A program made the translations under genes and the position numbers. Positions 44,277 to 52,313 of a stretch of DNA of 64,000 nucleotides are shown here, piece by piece (within the stretch, counting starts at the first letter, position 1; each line of letters starts with the position of its first letter). Source of the stretch: Pseudolysobacter antarcticus (lineage in GTDB: Bacteria > Pseudomonadota > Gammaproteobacteria > Xanthomonadales > Rhodanobacteraceae); assembly GCF_004168365.1 (NCBI RefSeq), contig NZ_CP035704.1:248001-312000 (forward strand), read 5' to 3'. The notes under the pieces are model-generated. The model did no database searches. It had not been told where the DNA came from and saw only the letters and a list, made by a program, of their open reading frames with translations.

Positions 44277-44497
44277 GCAGCGCTCGGCCACTTGATCTCC
44301 ACTTTGCGATTTTGCGCGAGGCAGTCTCTGAGGTAGAGATTGATAAGGCTCTGGTAGGGTACGCCTGCCTCCGCGGCCATGCCTTTGAAGTACAAAACCA
44401 CATCTTCGGAAAGACGCATGGTTACCGACTTTTTGAGCTTGGACGCGTACGGGTTTCGACGCGATTTCATCTTCGACAGATCGTATTCAGCCTTCAT
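44273..44497 (-). CDS. brnA: BrnA family antitoxin
   Basis: About 74 residues from ATG 44497, chosen because GAGGTG lies seven bases before it; a GTG at 44506 is also in frame. KKSVTMRLSEDVVLYFKGM is the ribbon-helix-helix core, preceded by the NPYASKLKKS-type linker and followed by GVPYQSLINLYLRDCL, all characteristic of BrnA. It binds DNA and neutralises BrnT. It follows the brnT reading frame directly, as expected for this family, where toxin precedes antitoxin. Its stop overlaps the end of the transposase remnant on the other strand. Confidence 0.85.
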   Translation of the reverse strand: MKAEYDLSKMKSRRNPYASKLKKSVTMRLSEDVVLYFKGMAAEAGVPYQSLINLYLRDCLAQNRKVEIKWPSAA

Positions 44498-44498
44498 G

Positions 44499-44776
44499 TC
44501 ATTCACCTCGGTAGTTGAGCGCTTCGCTTTTGGTCGCTTTGCGCGCGGAAATGATGCGGATAACGTCCCCGTCCGCTCTCTCGCAGTGGCACACCAAGAG
44601 AAGCCTTGCGTCCGAGCTCATGCCCAACAACAAGAAGCCTCTTCGTCGAAGGAGTGTTCTTCATCAAAGAACTGCATCGCAAAGTCGTCGTAGAAGACGG
44701 TCTTCGCCACCTCAAAGGTGACTTTGTGCTTCTTGGCGTTTGATGCCGCCTTGGCGGAATTCCCCTCGAATCTCAT
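44499..44776 (-). pseudogene. brnT: BrnT toxin, frameshifted
   Basis: Reading from ATG 44776 gives a typical BrnT beginning (MRFEGNSAKAASNAKKHKV, then TFEVAKTVFYDDFAM) up to HSFDEEA near base 44640, after which the frame hits TGA. Shifting by one base gives LLLGMSSDARLLLVCHCERA and RIISARKATKSEALNYRGE, the normal BrnT C-terminus, ending at 44499. The total of 278 bases is one short of a multiple of three, so a single base, most likely a T in the TTCTTG stretch, has been lost. Either the toxin is dead or this is a sequencing error. BrnT is a RelE-like RNase. Confidence 0.8.
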
Positions 44777-44777
44777 G

Positions 44778-44790
44778 CATACATTGTATG
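44778..44790. promoter_or_regulatory. Palindromic operator/promoter candidate of brnTA
   Basis: CATACATTGTATG is a 13-base near-perfect palindrome immediately upstream of brnT; on the minus strand it includes TACAAT, a plausible -10 box. BrnA is known to autorepress, so this is a likely binding site. Confidence 0.5.
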
Positions 44791-44857
44791 GACGCATATC
44801 GGGTAGTCAAAGGGGTTTTTCTACAGCATCTACGACACGATGCACTAAACTGGTGCA

Positions 44858-45913
44858 GTGACGACTCACCCCGCCAATCTGCCAGCGCCGCCATCCGCCG
44901 TGCGTGTGGAACCGAAAGTTGCGCAACTCGCGACTGGCGTCGCTTTGCTCGATGCGGATTTGCGTCTGATGTATCTGAATCCGGCGCTGATCGAGTCGCT
45001 CGGTCTTGCGGGCATGCGTTACCTCGGCGCGACGTTGCTGGTATTGAGTCCGGATGCCGAATTCCTCGCCGAAGCGGCGCAGCGCGCGGTGCACGAACAA
45101 CGCCTGTTGAGACTGCGCAATTGTCTGCTCGGGATGCATGCGGGGCATCAGTTTCGTGCCGATGTCAGCCTCGGGCCGGTCAGCGCCGGCGTACTGCTCG
45201 AAGTACATGCACTGGCGAGTGTGGAGGAAACCGCGCCCGATCTGCGGCTGTCGGCATCCTTGCGTGGTCTCGCGCACGAAGTGAAAAATCCGCTGGCCGG
45301 CGTGCGTGGCGCGGCGCAGTTGCTGGCGCGACATTTGAGCGGCAATGCGGAGCTGGCCAAGCTCGCTGAAATCATCATCGCCGAGGCGGATCGGCTGACC
45401 GGTCTGGCGGACCGCCTGCTGCGCGCCGACGGCGCCACCAACCTCGCGCCGATCAACATCCACGAGGTCATCGAACGCGTGCGCACTCTCGTGCTGGCCG
45501 AGGCCGATCAGACGGTACGCATCGAGCGCGATTACGATCCGAGCCTGCCGTCGGTGCAGGCCGATAGCGACCGTTTGCTGCAGCTATTGTTGAACCTCGT
45601 GCGCAATGCGCTGCAGGCCAATGCGCAAGTGATCCGTCTGCGTACGCGTATCGATTACGGCACGCCATTGGCGACGCATGCGGCGCGCCTCGCGTTGCGT
45701 GTGGACGTGATCGACGACGGCGATGGTGTGCCGGATGATTTGCAACCGACTCTATTTCAACCGCTGGTTTCGGGCCGCGTGGAAGGCACCGGCCTCGGCC
45801 TGAGTTTGGCGCAGGAAATCGCGCATGAACATGGCGGCGTGATCACGTGCTACAGCCATGCGGGCCACACCGTATTCACGCTGACCTTGCCGCTCGGAGA
45901 ACCGCATGGCTGA
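44858..45913 (+). CDS. ntrB: Nitrogen sensor kinase NtrB
   Basis: 351 residues from GTG 44858. No membrane helix, an N-terminal PAS domain (ALLDADLRLMYLNPALIESLG), the HisKA box with His140 in GLAHEVKNPLAG, the N box LLNLVRNALQA, and the ATP lid DDGDGVPDD with GTGLGLSLAQEI. NtrB phosphorylates NtrC when nitrogen is scarce and dephosphorylates it when P-II is unmodified. It overlaps ntrC by eight bases. The usual close neighbourhood with glnA is here broken by the roughly 38 kb between 6.3 and 44.8 kb. Confidence 0.95.
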   Translation: MTTHPANLPAPPSAVRVEPKVAQLATGVALLDADLRLMYLNPALIESLGLAGMRYLGATLLVLSPDAEFLAEAAQRAVHEQRLLRLRNCLLGMHAGHQFRADVSLGPVSAGVLLEVHALASVEETAPDLRLSASLRGLAHEVKNPLAGVRGAAQLLARHLSGNAELAKLAEIIIAEADRLTGLADRLLRADGATNLAPINIHEVIERVRTLVLAEADQTVRIERDYDPSLPSVQADSDRLLQLLLNLVRNALQANAQVIRLRTRIDYGTPLATHAARLALRVDVIDDGDGVPDDLQPTLFQPLVSGRVEGTGLGLSLAQEIAHEHGGVITCYSHAGHTVFTLTLPLGEPHG

Positions 45914-47351
45914 TATCTGGCTGGCCGATGACGACAAGTCGATCCGTTTTGTGCTGGCGCAGGCGTTGCGCGAAGCCGATCACACGCCGCGCGAATTCGG
46001 CGATGCGGAATCGCTGCTGGCGGCGCTCGACCACGCGCTGAACGGCGCGATGCCGGACTCAAGCATGCCCGATCTGATCCTGACCGATGTGCGCATGCCC
46101 GGCGCGAGCGGCCTGAAATTGCTGGAGCGGGTCAAGCAGAAAAATCCGCAGTTGCCGGTGATCGTGATGAGCGCATTCACCGATGTGGCGAGCACGTCGG
46201 CGGCGTATCGCAATGGTGCGTTTGATTACCTCGCGAAACCTTTCGATCTGGACGCCGCAGTGACTGCGATCGCGCGCGCGCTGGCGCAGATCCATCCACT
46301 CGCGGTGGTTGCGCCCAAGGTTCAACCGCACGCCGAATTGCTCGGTCAATCCGCCGCCATGCGCGAAGTGTTTCGCGCCATCGGCCGTGTTGCTGCGACC
46401 GAATTGAACGTGCTGATCACCGGCGAAACCGGCACCGGCAAGGAGCTGGTCGCACGCGCGCTGCATCGCCATAGTGGGCGACAAACGCGCCCGTTCGTCG
46501 CGCTCAATACCGCGGCGATTCCAGCGGAATTGCTCGAAGCGGAATTGTTCGGCCACGAGATCGGTGCGTTCACGGGCGCTGTCAAACGCCAGCTCGGACG
46601 TTTCGAGCAAGCCGAGGGCGGCACGTTGTTTCTCGATGAAATCGGCGACATGCCGCTGGCATTGCAAACGCGTTTGTTGCGCGTGCTGGCCGAGGGCGAG
46701 TATTACCGTGTGGGCGGACGCGAATTGATCCGCGCCTCGGTGCGCGTGATCGCGGCAACGCATCAGGATCTGGACGCACGCGCCGAAGCCGGCACCTTTC
46801 GCGCTGATCTTTTGCATCGCCTCGATGTCGTGCGTATTCACCTGCCGGCGCTGCGCGAACGGCGCGATGACATCGCCTTGCTGGCGACGCGTTTTCTCGC
46901 GCAGGCCGGCGCGAGCATGCAGCTCGCGAGCAAGCGATTTTCCAGCAGCGCGCTGATCGTGCTGAGTGCGCAGCCGTGGCCGGGCAATGTGCGCCAGCTC
47001 GAAAATCTGTGCCGGCGTCTGGCGGTAATGGCGCCGGGCCAAGAAATTCTGCTCGGCGATCTTCCACCACTGGCCGTGACTACCACGGCGCTGGCCACGT
47101 CGGCGCCGCTGTTATCTGACGATGCGACTGCGGCCTGGCAAGCGCCGTTGCGCGTTTGGGCCGATGCCGAACTCGCGCGCGGCGGCAACGACCTGCATGC
47201 GCAGGCGGTAGCGAAGCTGGAGCAGATTCTGTTCGACGCCGCACTCGCCGCCAACGACGGCCATCGCCAGCGCGCCGCGCAGCAACTCGGGCTCGGCCGC
47301 AATACGTTGTCGCGCAAACTCGGCGGCCCAAAAAAACCGGATTCGCAATAA
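45906..47351 (+). CDS. ntrC: Nitrogen response regulator NtrC
   Basis: 481 residues. Receiver domain with phospho-acceptor Asp61 in LILTDVRMPG (a few residues later than usual because of a short Ala/Pro-rich insert before it), AAA+ domain with Walker A GETGTGKE and an intact sigma-54 contact loop GAFTGA, and a C-terminal Fis-type helix-turn-helix (RQRAAQQLGLGRNTLSRKL). It should activate the glnA1 promoter at 128-143. The start codon lies inside the end of ntrB, so translation is coupled. Confidence 0.95.
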   Translation: MADIWLADDDKSIRFVLAQALREADHTPREFGDAESLLAALDHALNGAMPDSSMPDLILTDVRMPGASGLKLLERVKQKNPQLPVIVMSAFTDVASTSAAYRNGAFDYLAKPFDLDAAVTAIARALAQIHPLAVVAPKVQPHAELLGQSAAMREVFRAIGRVAATELNVLITGETGTGKELVARALHRHSGRQTRPFVALNTAAIPAELLEAELFGHEIGAFTGAVKRQLGRFEQAEGGTLFLDEIGDMPLALQTRLLRVLAEGEYYRVGGRELIRASVRVIAATHQDLDARAEAGTFRADLLHRLDVVRIHLPALRERRDDIALLATRFLAQAGASMQLASKRFSSSALIVLSAQPWPGNVRQLENLCRRLAVMAPGQEILLGDLPPLAVTTTALATSAPLLSDDATAAWQAPLRVWADAELARGGNDLHAQAVAKLEQILFDAALAANDGHRQRAAQQLGLGRNTLSRKLGGPKKPDSQ

Positions 47352-47391
47352 GGTCTGCTAGCGGTATCACGAGAATTTTAAGGATCAAGCG

Positions 47392-47862
47392 ATGAACCAG
47401 CACGCCATAAAATTGCGCATTGCGACGCACGCCGATATCAATGCGTTGGTCGATTTTAATGCCGCGATGGCGCTCGAAACCGAAGCCAAACAACTCGATC
47501 GCGACGTGCTGCGCGCTGGCGTTGCCGGTGTGCTCGATCAGCCGCGTCGCGGGTTTTATTTGCTCGCCGAGATGGCCGATGGCATCGCTGGCGGTTTACT
47601 GATCACCTATGAATGGAGCGACTGGCGTTGCGGCGACTGGTGGTGGATCCAGAGCGTTTTTGTGCGGCCGGAGTTTCGTCGTCACGGCGTTTTTCGCGCG
47701 TTGCATGCCGAGGTGGAGCAGCGCGCACGCGCCGCTGATGCGGTCGGAATCCGTCTGTATGTCGAATGGGAAAACCAGCGTGCGCAGCAGACTTACGAAG
47801 TGCTCGGCATGCAGCGTGAGCATTACCACATGTACGCTAAAGCGTTCCGAAATATTCTCTGA
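47392..47862 (+). CDS. GNAT family N-acetyltransferase
   Basis: 156 residues, a single GNAT domain. The acetyl-CoA binding motif is VRPEFRRHGVFRAL, preceded by the strand WWWIQSVFV and followed by VGIRLYVEWENQRAQQTYEVLGM, the usual C-terminal N-x-x-A-x-x-x-Y motif region. AAGGA precedes the ATG. The acceptor (small amine or protein N-terminus) cannot be told from sequence. It follows ntrC by 40 bases and may share its transcript, though no functional link is known. Confidence 0.85.
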   Translation: MNQHAIKLRIATHADINALVDFNAAMALETEAKQLDRDVLRAGVAGVLDQPRRGFYLLAEMADGIAGGLLITYEWSDWRCGDWWWIQSVFVRPEFRRHGVFRALHAEVEQRARAADAVGIRLYVEWENQRAQQTYEVLGMQREHYHMYAKAFRNIL

Positions 47863-47877
47863 TATGGACTGTGTGAG

Positions 47878-49062
47878 CTAATGCGTGCGCGGCAGATTTG
47901 CGAGTGCCTGCGGCGGCACGATCAGCGTTTTTTCGGCGTGATTGATCGCGAGTTCGCCCAGACGAATCGGCGCGCCGCTGCTGCCGAAGCGGCGATGTAA
48001 TTCGTCCAGCGCCGCGGCGAAAGCGTTGGGCTGAATCGGATAAGCATGTGCGATCGGATGTGCGTTGCCATCAGCAACCGCGGCGACCGTCAACACGATT
48101 ACGCCGAGTCCGCGCAGCTCGTGCGCAAATACGTGGCGCGCGCCGGGCGTGTTCGCATGCGCCAAAGTTTCGATCCAGTAGCCGCCATCTTCGGCGTGTG
48201 CAGTGTCGCTCGTGTGCAGCAGATGCAGTGGCAATTCGTGCGCCTTGAGCAGAGCTGCGTATTGGCGCAACTCAAAAAGATACGCGGCAAAACCACGCAC
48301 GAATTCGTGCGGCTCGTTGTAATAAGCCGCTGCCTCGGACGCTGCCCAAGCGTGGTAGCCGCGCGGTGCGGTCGTGATGCGACCATCGTCGTAAAAAAAT
48401 GTCTGGCCGCTCGCGCTGATCGCTTCCTCATTCTGCGCAGGGGTGAGCAGCGCGCCTTCGAGCAGTTGCCACAATGGCCCGAAACCCGCGTGTTCGAGCT
48501 GCACGCTGGCGAGCGCACACAGATCGTTGCGCGTGAGGTATCGCGCATGTTGTAGGCGCAGGCCGAAACGTCGCATCAACCAATCGGCGGTCGCGGCGCT
48601 GGCTTCGCCCTTGGCGACAAAATCGCGTTCCATGAGTTCACCGACCGCGCCGACGCGCGTGGCATCGCCGATCAGTATCCACGGAATCAAAAGCATCGTG
48701 CCACCGAGCAGTTCGCGCTCGGGTTGCAGGAGCGGGCTCGGCATCTGGTCGTCGTGTGCGCCGAGGGCAAACACCGGCACTTCGGCGCCGTGAATTCGTA
48801 TTGCGCGCGTGTAGTGCTCAGCCAGCTCGGCGTAGATCGGCCAACCCGGACGCAAAATCTGCGCTTGATCGTAAACCGCGCCGAGCAGGGCTAGTCCGAG
48901 TGCGTCGGCGCCGGGCACCAGCCGCGCGAGATCGGCCGCGACCAGGCTCGCGAGATCGGCCGCGGCATCACGATCCAGCACGAGTTGCGCGGACGCGCTG
49001 CCGGCATCGAGTTCCAACGCGAGCAGGGCGGGACAAAGCGAATGAGATTGGGGATCGGGCAT
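47878..49062 (-). CDS. Conserved protein of unknown function
   Basis: 394 residues, no signal peptide and no membrane helix that I can see; I do not recognise the family. The chain is rich in Ala/Leu with a mid-section PSPLLQPERELLGGTMLLIPWIL and a C-terminal half containing FFYDDGRITTAPRGYHAWAA and HLLHTSDTAHAEDGGYWIE. No catalytic motif stands out. It is convergent with the GNAT gene (15 bases between stops) and divergent from the methyltransferase gene. Confidence 0.7.
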   Translation of the reverse strand: MPDPQSHSLCPALLALELDAGSASAQLVLDRDAAADLASLVAADLARLVPGADALGLALLGAVYDQAQILRPGWPIYAELAEHYTRAIRIHGAEVPVFALGAHDDQMPSPLLQPERELLGGTMLLIPWILIGDATRVGAVGELMERDFVAKGEASAATADWLMRRFGLRLQHARYLTRNDLCALASVQLEHAGFGPLWQLLEGALLTPAQNEEAISASGQTFFYDDGRITTAPRGYHAWAASEAAAYYNEPHEFVRGFAAYLFELRQYAALLKAHELPLHLLHTSDTAHAEDGGYWIETLAHANTPGARHVFAHELRGLGVIVLTVAAVADGNAHPIAHAYPIQPNAFAAALDELHRRFGSSGAPIRLGELAINHAEKTLIVPPQALANLPRTH

Positions 49063-49195
49063 CGGTGCGAATGTGAACAGCGGCTGGCCCGGCGCGCGAT
49101 TACCGCCGCTGCGCCTACCGGCATAAAGGGCGGCAGTGTAACATCGGCGCTCTTTTCTCCGCGTGCGCCATCCGCACGCCAGCCAGGCCGAAGCA

Positions 49196-50122
49196 ATGAC
49201 CTTTCAGAATTACAAGAGTTTTTGGGACAACAAAGCGACCACCATGCAGGGCGCGATGATCGCCGTGGATGGCAGCACCGACGAAAACACCGTGCGCCTG
49301 ACCGGCATCTACAGCGCCGACCAGGCGACCAAGGCGCTGGAATTGACGGCGACCGATCGTGTGCTGGAACTCGGTTGCGGCGTCGGCCGCATCGGCCACG
49401 AACTCGCCCCGCATGTCGGTTATTGGCACGGCGTGGATATCTCGGCCAACATGATCGCGCAGGCCCGCGAGCGTCTGCAGAAATTCGACAATGTCGGCCT
49501 GTCCGAACTCACGCGTACCAGCCTCAGCGAATTTCCTGATGCGAGTTTCGACAAGGCGTATTGCATCGCCGTGTTCATTCACATGGACAAGGAAGATTTT
49601 TTCCTCTACCTGCGTGAGCTCAATCGCGTGCTCAAACCCGGCGGCCGGATCTTTTTCGATCATTGGAATCTGGCCAGCACGGTCGGCTGGCGGCGCTGGT
49701 TTCTCGAAGTGCAGCAATACGTCGATGTCGATCCGAGCGTACGCAAGGATGTCGCGCGTAATCAGTTCACCACGCCGCAGGAAGTGTCGGTATTCCTGCA
49801 GCACGCTGGTTTCGAAGAGCTCGGCAACTGGAGCGAATCGCCGTGGGTGCAGGCGCTCGGTGCCAAGCCCGGCGCGGGCCTTGATATCGCCGCTGCGCGG
49901 GCGCGCGCAGCGGCGAATGGTGCCGATATCGAATACACGCCGCTATGGACCGAGCTGTTCAATCAGCTGATGGATGTGACCATCGGTGAGATGAAACCGC
50001 AGGCGATGCTGGAATTATTGCTGGACGACAATCGCGGCAAGGAAATCCCAATGTTCCGCGCAATGTTCCTCGGTATTTGGCGCCTTAACGAAAAGCATTG
50101 GGGCGCGGCGCCGACGGTTTAA
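49196..50122 (+). CDS. SAM-dependent methyltransferase (class I)
   Basis: About 308 residues from ATG 49196. Motif I is VLELGCGVGRIGHEL, followed by the ribose-binding acid in YWHGVDIS; motif post-I FDKAYCIAVFIHMDK and the beta-strand region PGGRIFFDHWNL complete a Rossmann methyltransferase. The C-terminal 110 residues are an extra helical part. Substrate unknown. The start has only a weak ribosome site; a longer in-frame start at 49163 exists but lacks support. A hairpin at 50132-50162 follows. Confidence 0.85.
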   Translation: MTFQNYKSFWDNKATTMQGAMIAVDGSTDENTVRLTGIYSADQATKALELTATDRVLELGCGVGRIGHELAPHVGYWHGVDISANMIAQARERLQKFDNVGLSELTRTSLSEFPDASFDKAYCIAVFIHMDKEDFFLYLRELNRVLKPGGRIFFDHWNLASTVGWRRWFLEVQQYVDVDPSVRKDVARNQFTTPQEVSVFLQHAGFEELGNWSESPWVQALGAKPGAGLDIAAARARAAANGADIEYTPLWTELFNQLMDVTIGEMKPQAMLELLLDDNRGKEIPMFRAMFLGIWRLNEKHWGAAPTV

Positions 50123-50131
50123 ATCCAGGCG

Positions 50132-50162
50132 GCCATTGCGAGAGTTAAATGCCCGCAATGGC
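50132..50162. terminator. Hairpin between convergent genes
   Basis: GCCATTGCG pairs with CGCAATGGC around 13 bases, between the methyltransferase stop and the stop of the minus-strand oxygenase. No strong T-run follows on either strand, so termination strength is uncertain. Confidence 0.4.
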
Positions 50163-50204
50163 GCAGCAATATAGTTCGGCAGGATCGATTCTTCCGGCAC
50201 GGCA

Positions 50205-50924
50205 TCAGGCTACGTGATAACCCTTGTAGAGCGTGCTATGCGCCGGGCGCTGCTCATCGGCGGGTCGCGTCGTGGTGTAGTAATACATCGCGATCGACTG
50301 ACGATAGATGCCCTCGGGTGCGGCCCACGGAATCGGGTGGCCGTGGAAGGTGTCAGAACGCGTGCTGAATAGCACTGCGCGGTTGAATATCGGTTCGATA
50401 CTGCGCACCAGAGCGCTGGCCTTGGTATCCCATAATTCCAGCTGGCCGCCGAACTCCGGCTGCCATTGCGGGGTGAGATAGATCAGCAGATTCAGGCGTC
50501 GATGCGCCTGAATTTTTTCGTGCCAGTTGAAATCGGCATGGATACCGAGATGATCGCCGCGTCGGCTCAAGTGAATGCCGCCACCGCTCAGATGCGGGTC
50601 GGGCAGCAGATGTTCGATGCCGCTAAGTTGTTCGATGAAACGCACGAACACGCCGGAGTTGAGCTGGTGCACGGCATCGCGCAGCGCTGCGGGGAAACGT
50701 TCCTCGCTGGCGCTGCCGAGCTTGACCTCGTAACCTTGCGCACCGAAATGATCCCACGCCATGCTGTCTTGCGGCTTGGGGAAAACCTCGGCCAGTGCAC
50801 GCGCTGCTTCGGGTTTCAGAAAATCGTCGATGACGATGTGCGGATACGGATTGGCACTGGCAAAATCCTCGGCAAATTGCGCGGCGAGACGCGACAACCT
50901 GTCAAGATCGAAAATGTAAGGCAT
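50205..50924 (-). CDS. 2-oxoglutarate/Fe(II)-dependent oxygenase (prolyl-4-hydroxylase-like)
   Basis: 239 residues. The iron ligands appear as H-x-D in GIHADFNWHE and a later His in DTFHGHP, with the 2OG-binding Arg expected in YRQSIAMYYY. FDDFLKP-like VIDDFLKPEAARAL near the N-terminus and RRLNLLIYLTPQWQPEFGG are typical of the P4H/2OG-FeII_Oxy family. It probably hydroxylates a protein or small-molecule substrate. The gene is divergent from the thiolase gene, 72 bases away. Confidence 0.85.
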   Translation of the reverse strand: MPYIFDLDRLSRLAAQFAEDFASANPYPHIVIDDFLKPEAARALAEVFPKPQDSMAWDHFGAQGYEVKLGSASEERFPAALRDAVHQLNSGVFVRFIEQLSGIEHLLPDPHLSGGGIHLSRRGDHLGIHADFNWHEKIQAHRRLNLLIYLTPQWQPEFGGQLELWDTKASALVRSIEPIFNRAVLFSTRSDTFHGHPIPWAAPEGIYRQSIAMYYYTTTRPADEQRPAHSTLYKGYHVA

Positions 50925-50996
50925 ACAATAGGCACATGCGTTGCAGACGCGCGCATCATATCAGCTGCAAATCGTCCTCCACTCAAGCGCTGGATC

Positions 50997-52289
50997 ATGG
51001 CCATCACAAAACCTATCGGTATCATCGGCGGTGTACGCATTCCGTTCTGTCGCAGCAACACCGCGTACAGCGATGTCGGCAATTTCGGCATGTCGGTGAA
51101 GACGCTCGGCGCGCTGGTCGAGCGTTTCGACTTGCATGGGGTTGAGCTCGGCGAAGTCGCGTTCGGTTCGGTCATCAAACATCCGTCGGATTGGAATCTC
51201 GCGCGCGAAGCGACGTTATCGTCGGGTCTCGCGCCGACCACGCCTGGCATCACCATTGCGCGCGCCTGCGGCACGTCGCTGGATGCGGCGATTCTGATCG
51301 GCAACAAGATTGCGACCGGGCAAATCGACGCGGGCATCGCTGGCGGCGCGGACACCACCAGCGATGTGCCGATCGTCTACGGCAAGCAGCTCGCGGGGCG
51401 CATTCTTGCGACCGCACGCGCAAAAACCTTCGGCGAAAAGCTGCGCGCGTGGAAAGGATTTTCGTTCGGCGAACTGAAGCCGTCGTTTCCGGGCGTGGCC
51501 GAACCGCGCACCGGCAAATCGATGGGCGATCATTGCGAACTCATGGCGCGCGAATGGCATATCGCCCGCGCCGATCAGGATCAGCTCGCGCTGACCAGCC
51601 ATCAGCGCGCGGCTGCGGCGTATGCACGCGGATTCTTCAAGGATCTCGTGGTGCCGTTTCGCACCATCGTGCAGGACAATCTGCTGCGACCGGACAGCAC
51701 GCTGGAAAAGCTCGCAACGTTGAAACCGGCATTCGACAAAACCTCCGGCCAAGGTACGCTGACCGCAGGCAACTCGACCGCGCTCACCGACGGCGCCGCG
51801 GCAGTATTGCTCGCCAGCGACGAATGGGCCGCCGCGCGCGGGCTGAAAGTGCAGGCATATCTCACTCACGCCCGCGTGGCTGCGGTGGATTTTGTGCACG
51901 GCGAAGGTCTGCTGATGGCGCCGACGATTGCGGTATCGCGCATGCTCGACGAAGCCGGTCTGACCCTGCAGGATTTCGATTTCTACGAAATCCACGAAGC
52001 CTTCGCCGCGCAAGTGTTGTGCACTTTGCGCGCGTGGGAATCGGAAAGCTATTGCCGTGATCGCCTCGGCCGCGACAAACCGCTGGGCAGCATTGATCCA
52101 GCCAAACTCAACGTCAACGGATCGAGCCTTGCGCTCGGCCATCCGTTCGCTGCGACCGGCGCGCGCATCGTTGCAAGTCTGGCGAAACTGCTCGAAGAAA
52201 AAGGCTCGGGCCGTGGCCTGATTTCGATCTGCACCGCCGGCGGCATGGGCGTGGTGGCGATCCTCGAACGGCCCGTGAGCAAGAGCTGA
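50997..52289 (+). CDS. fadI: Thiolase (acetyl-CoA acyltransferase, FadI-like)
   Basis: 430 residues from ATG 50997; the much longer open frame upstream runs antisense through the oxygenase gene and is not used. Nucleophile Cys91 sits in RACGTSLDA; the second active-site region NGSSLALGHPFAATG carries the His and CTAGGMG the proton-transfer Cys. Length and the opening PIGIIGGVRIPFCRSNTAYS match FadI-type trifunctional-complex thiolases, which cleave 3-ketoacyl-CoA in fatty acid degradation. No fadJ partner is adjacent, so a biosynthetic thiolase role is possible. Confidence 0.88.
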   Translation: MAITKPIGIIGGVRIPFCRSNTAYSDVGNFGMSVKTLGALVERFDLHGVELGEVAFGSVIKHPSDWNLAREATLSSGLAPTTPGITIARACGTSLDAAILIGNKIATGQIDAGIAGGADTTSDVPIVYGKQLAGRILATARAKTFGEKLRAWKGFSFGELKPSFPGVAEPRTGKSMGDHCELMAREWHIARADQDQLALTSHQRAAAAYARGFFKDLVVPFRTIVQDNLLRPDSTLEKLATLKPAFDKTSGQGTLTAGNSTALTDGAAAVLLASDEWAAARGLKVQAYLTHARVAAVDFVHGEGLLMAPTIAVSRMLDEAGLTLQDFDFYEIHEAFAAQVLCTLRAWESESYCRDRLGRDKPLGSIDPAKLNVNGSSLALGHPFAATGARIVASLAKLLEEKGSGRGLISICTAGGMGVVAILERPVSKS

Positions 52290-52313
52290 AAAAACCGTCA
52301 GCGATGTCGGTTG

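Noticed and set aside
50466-50996. N-terminal extension of the thiolase frame
   Set aside because: It runs antisense through the 2OG oxygenase gene and the thiolase fold starts at the ATG at 50997.
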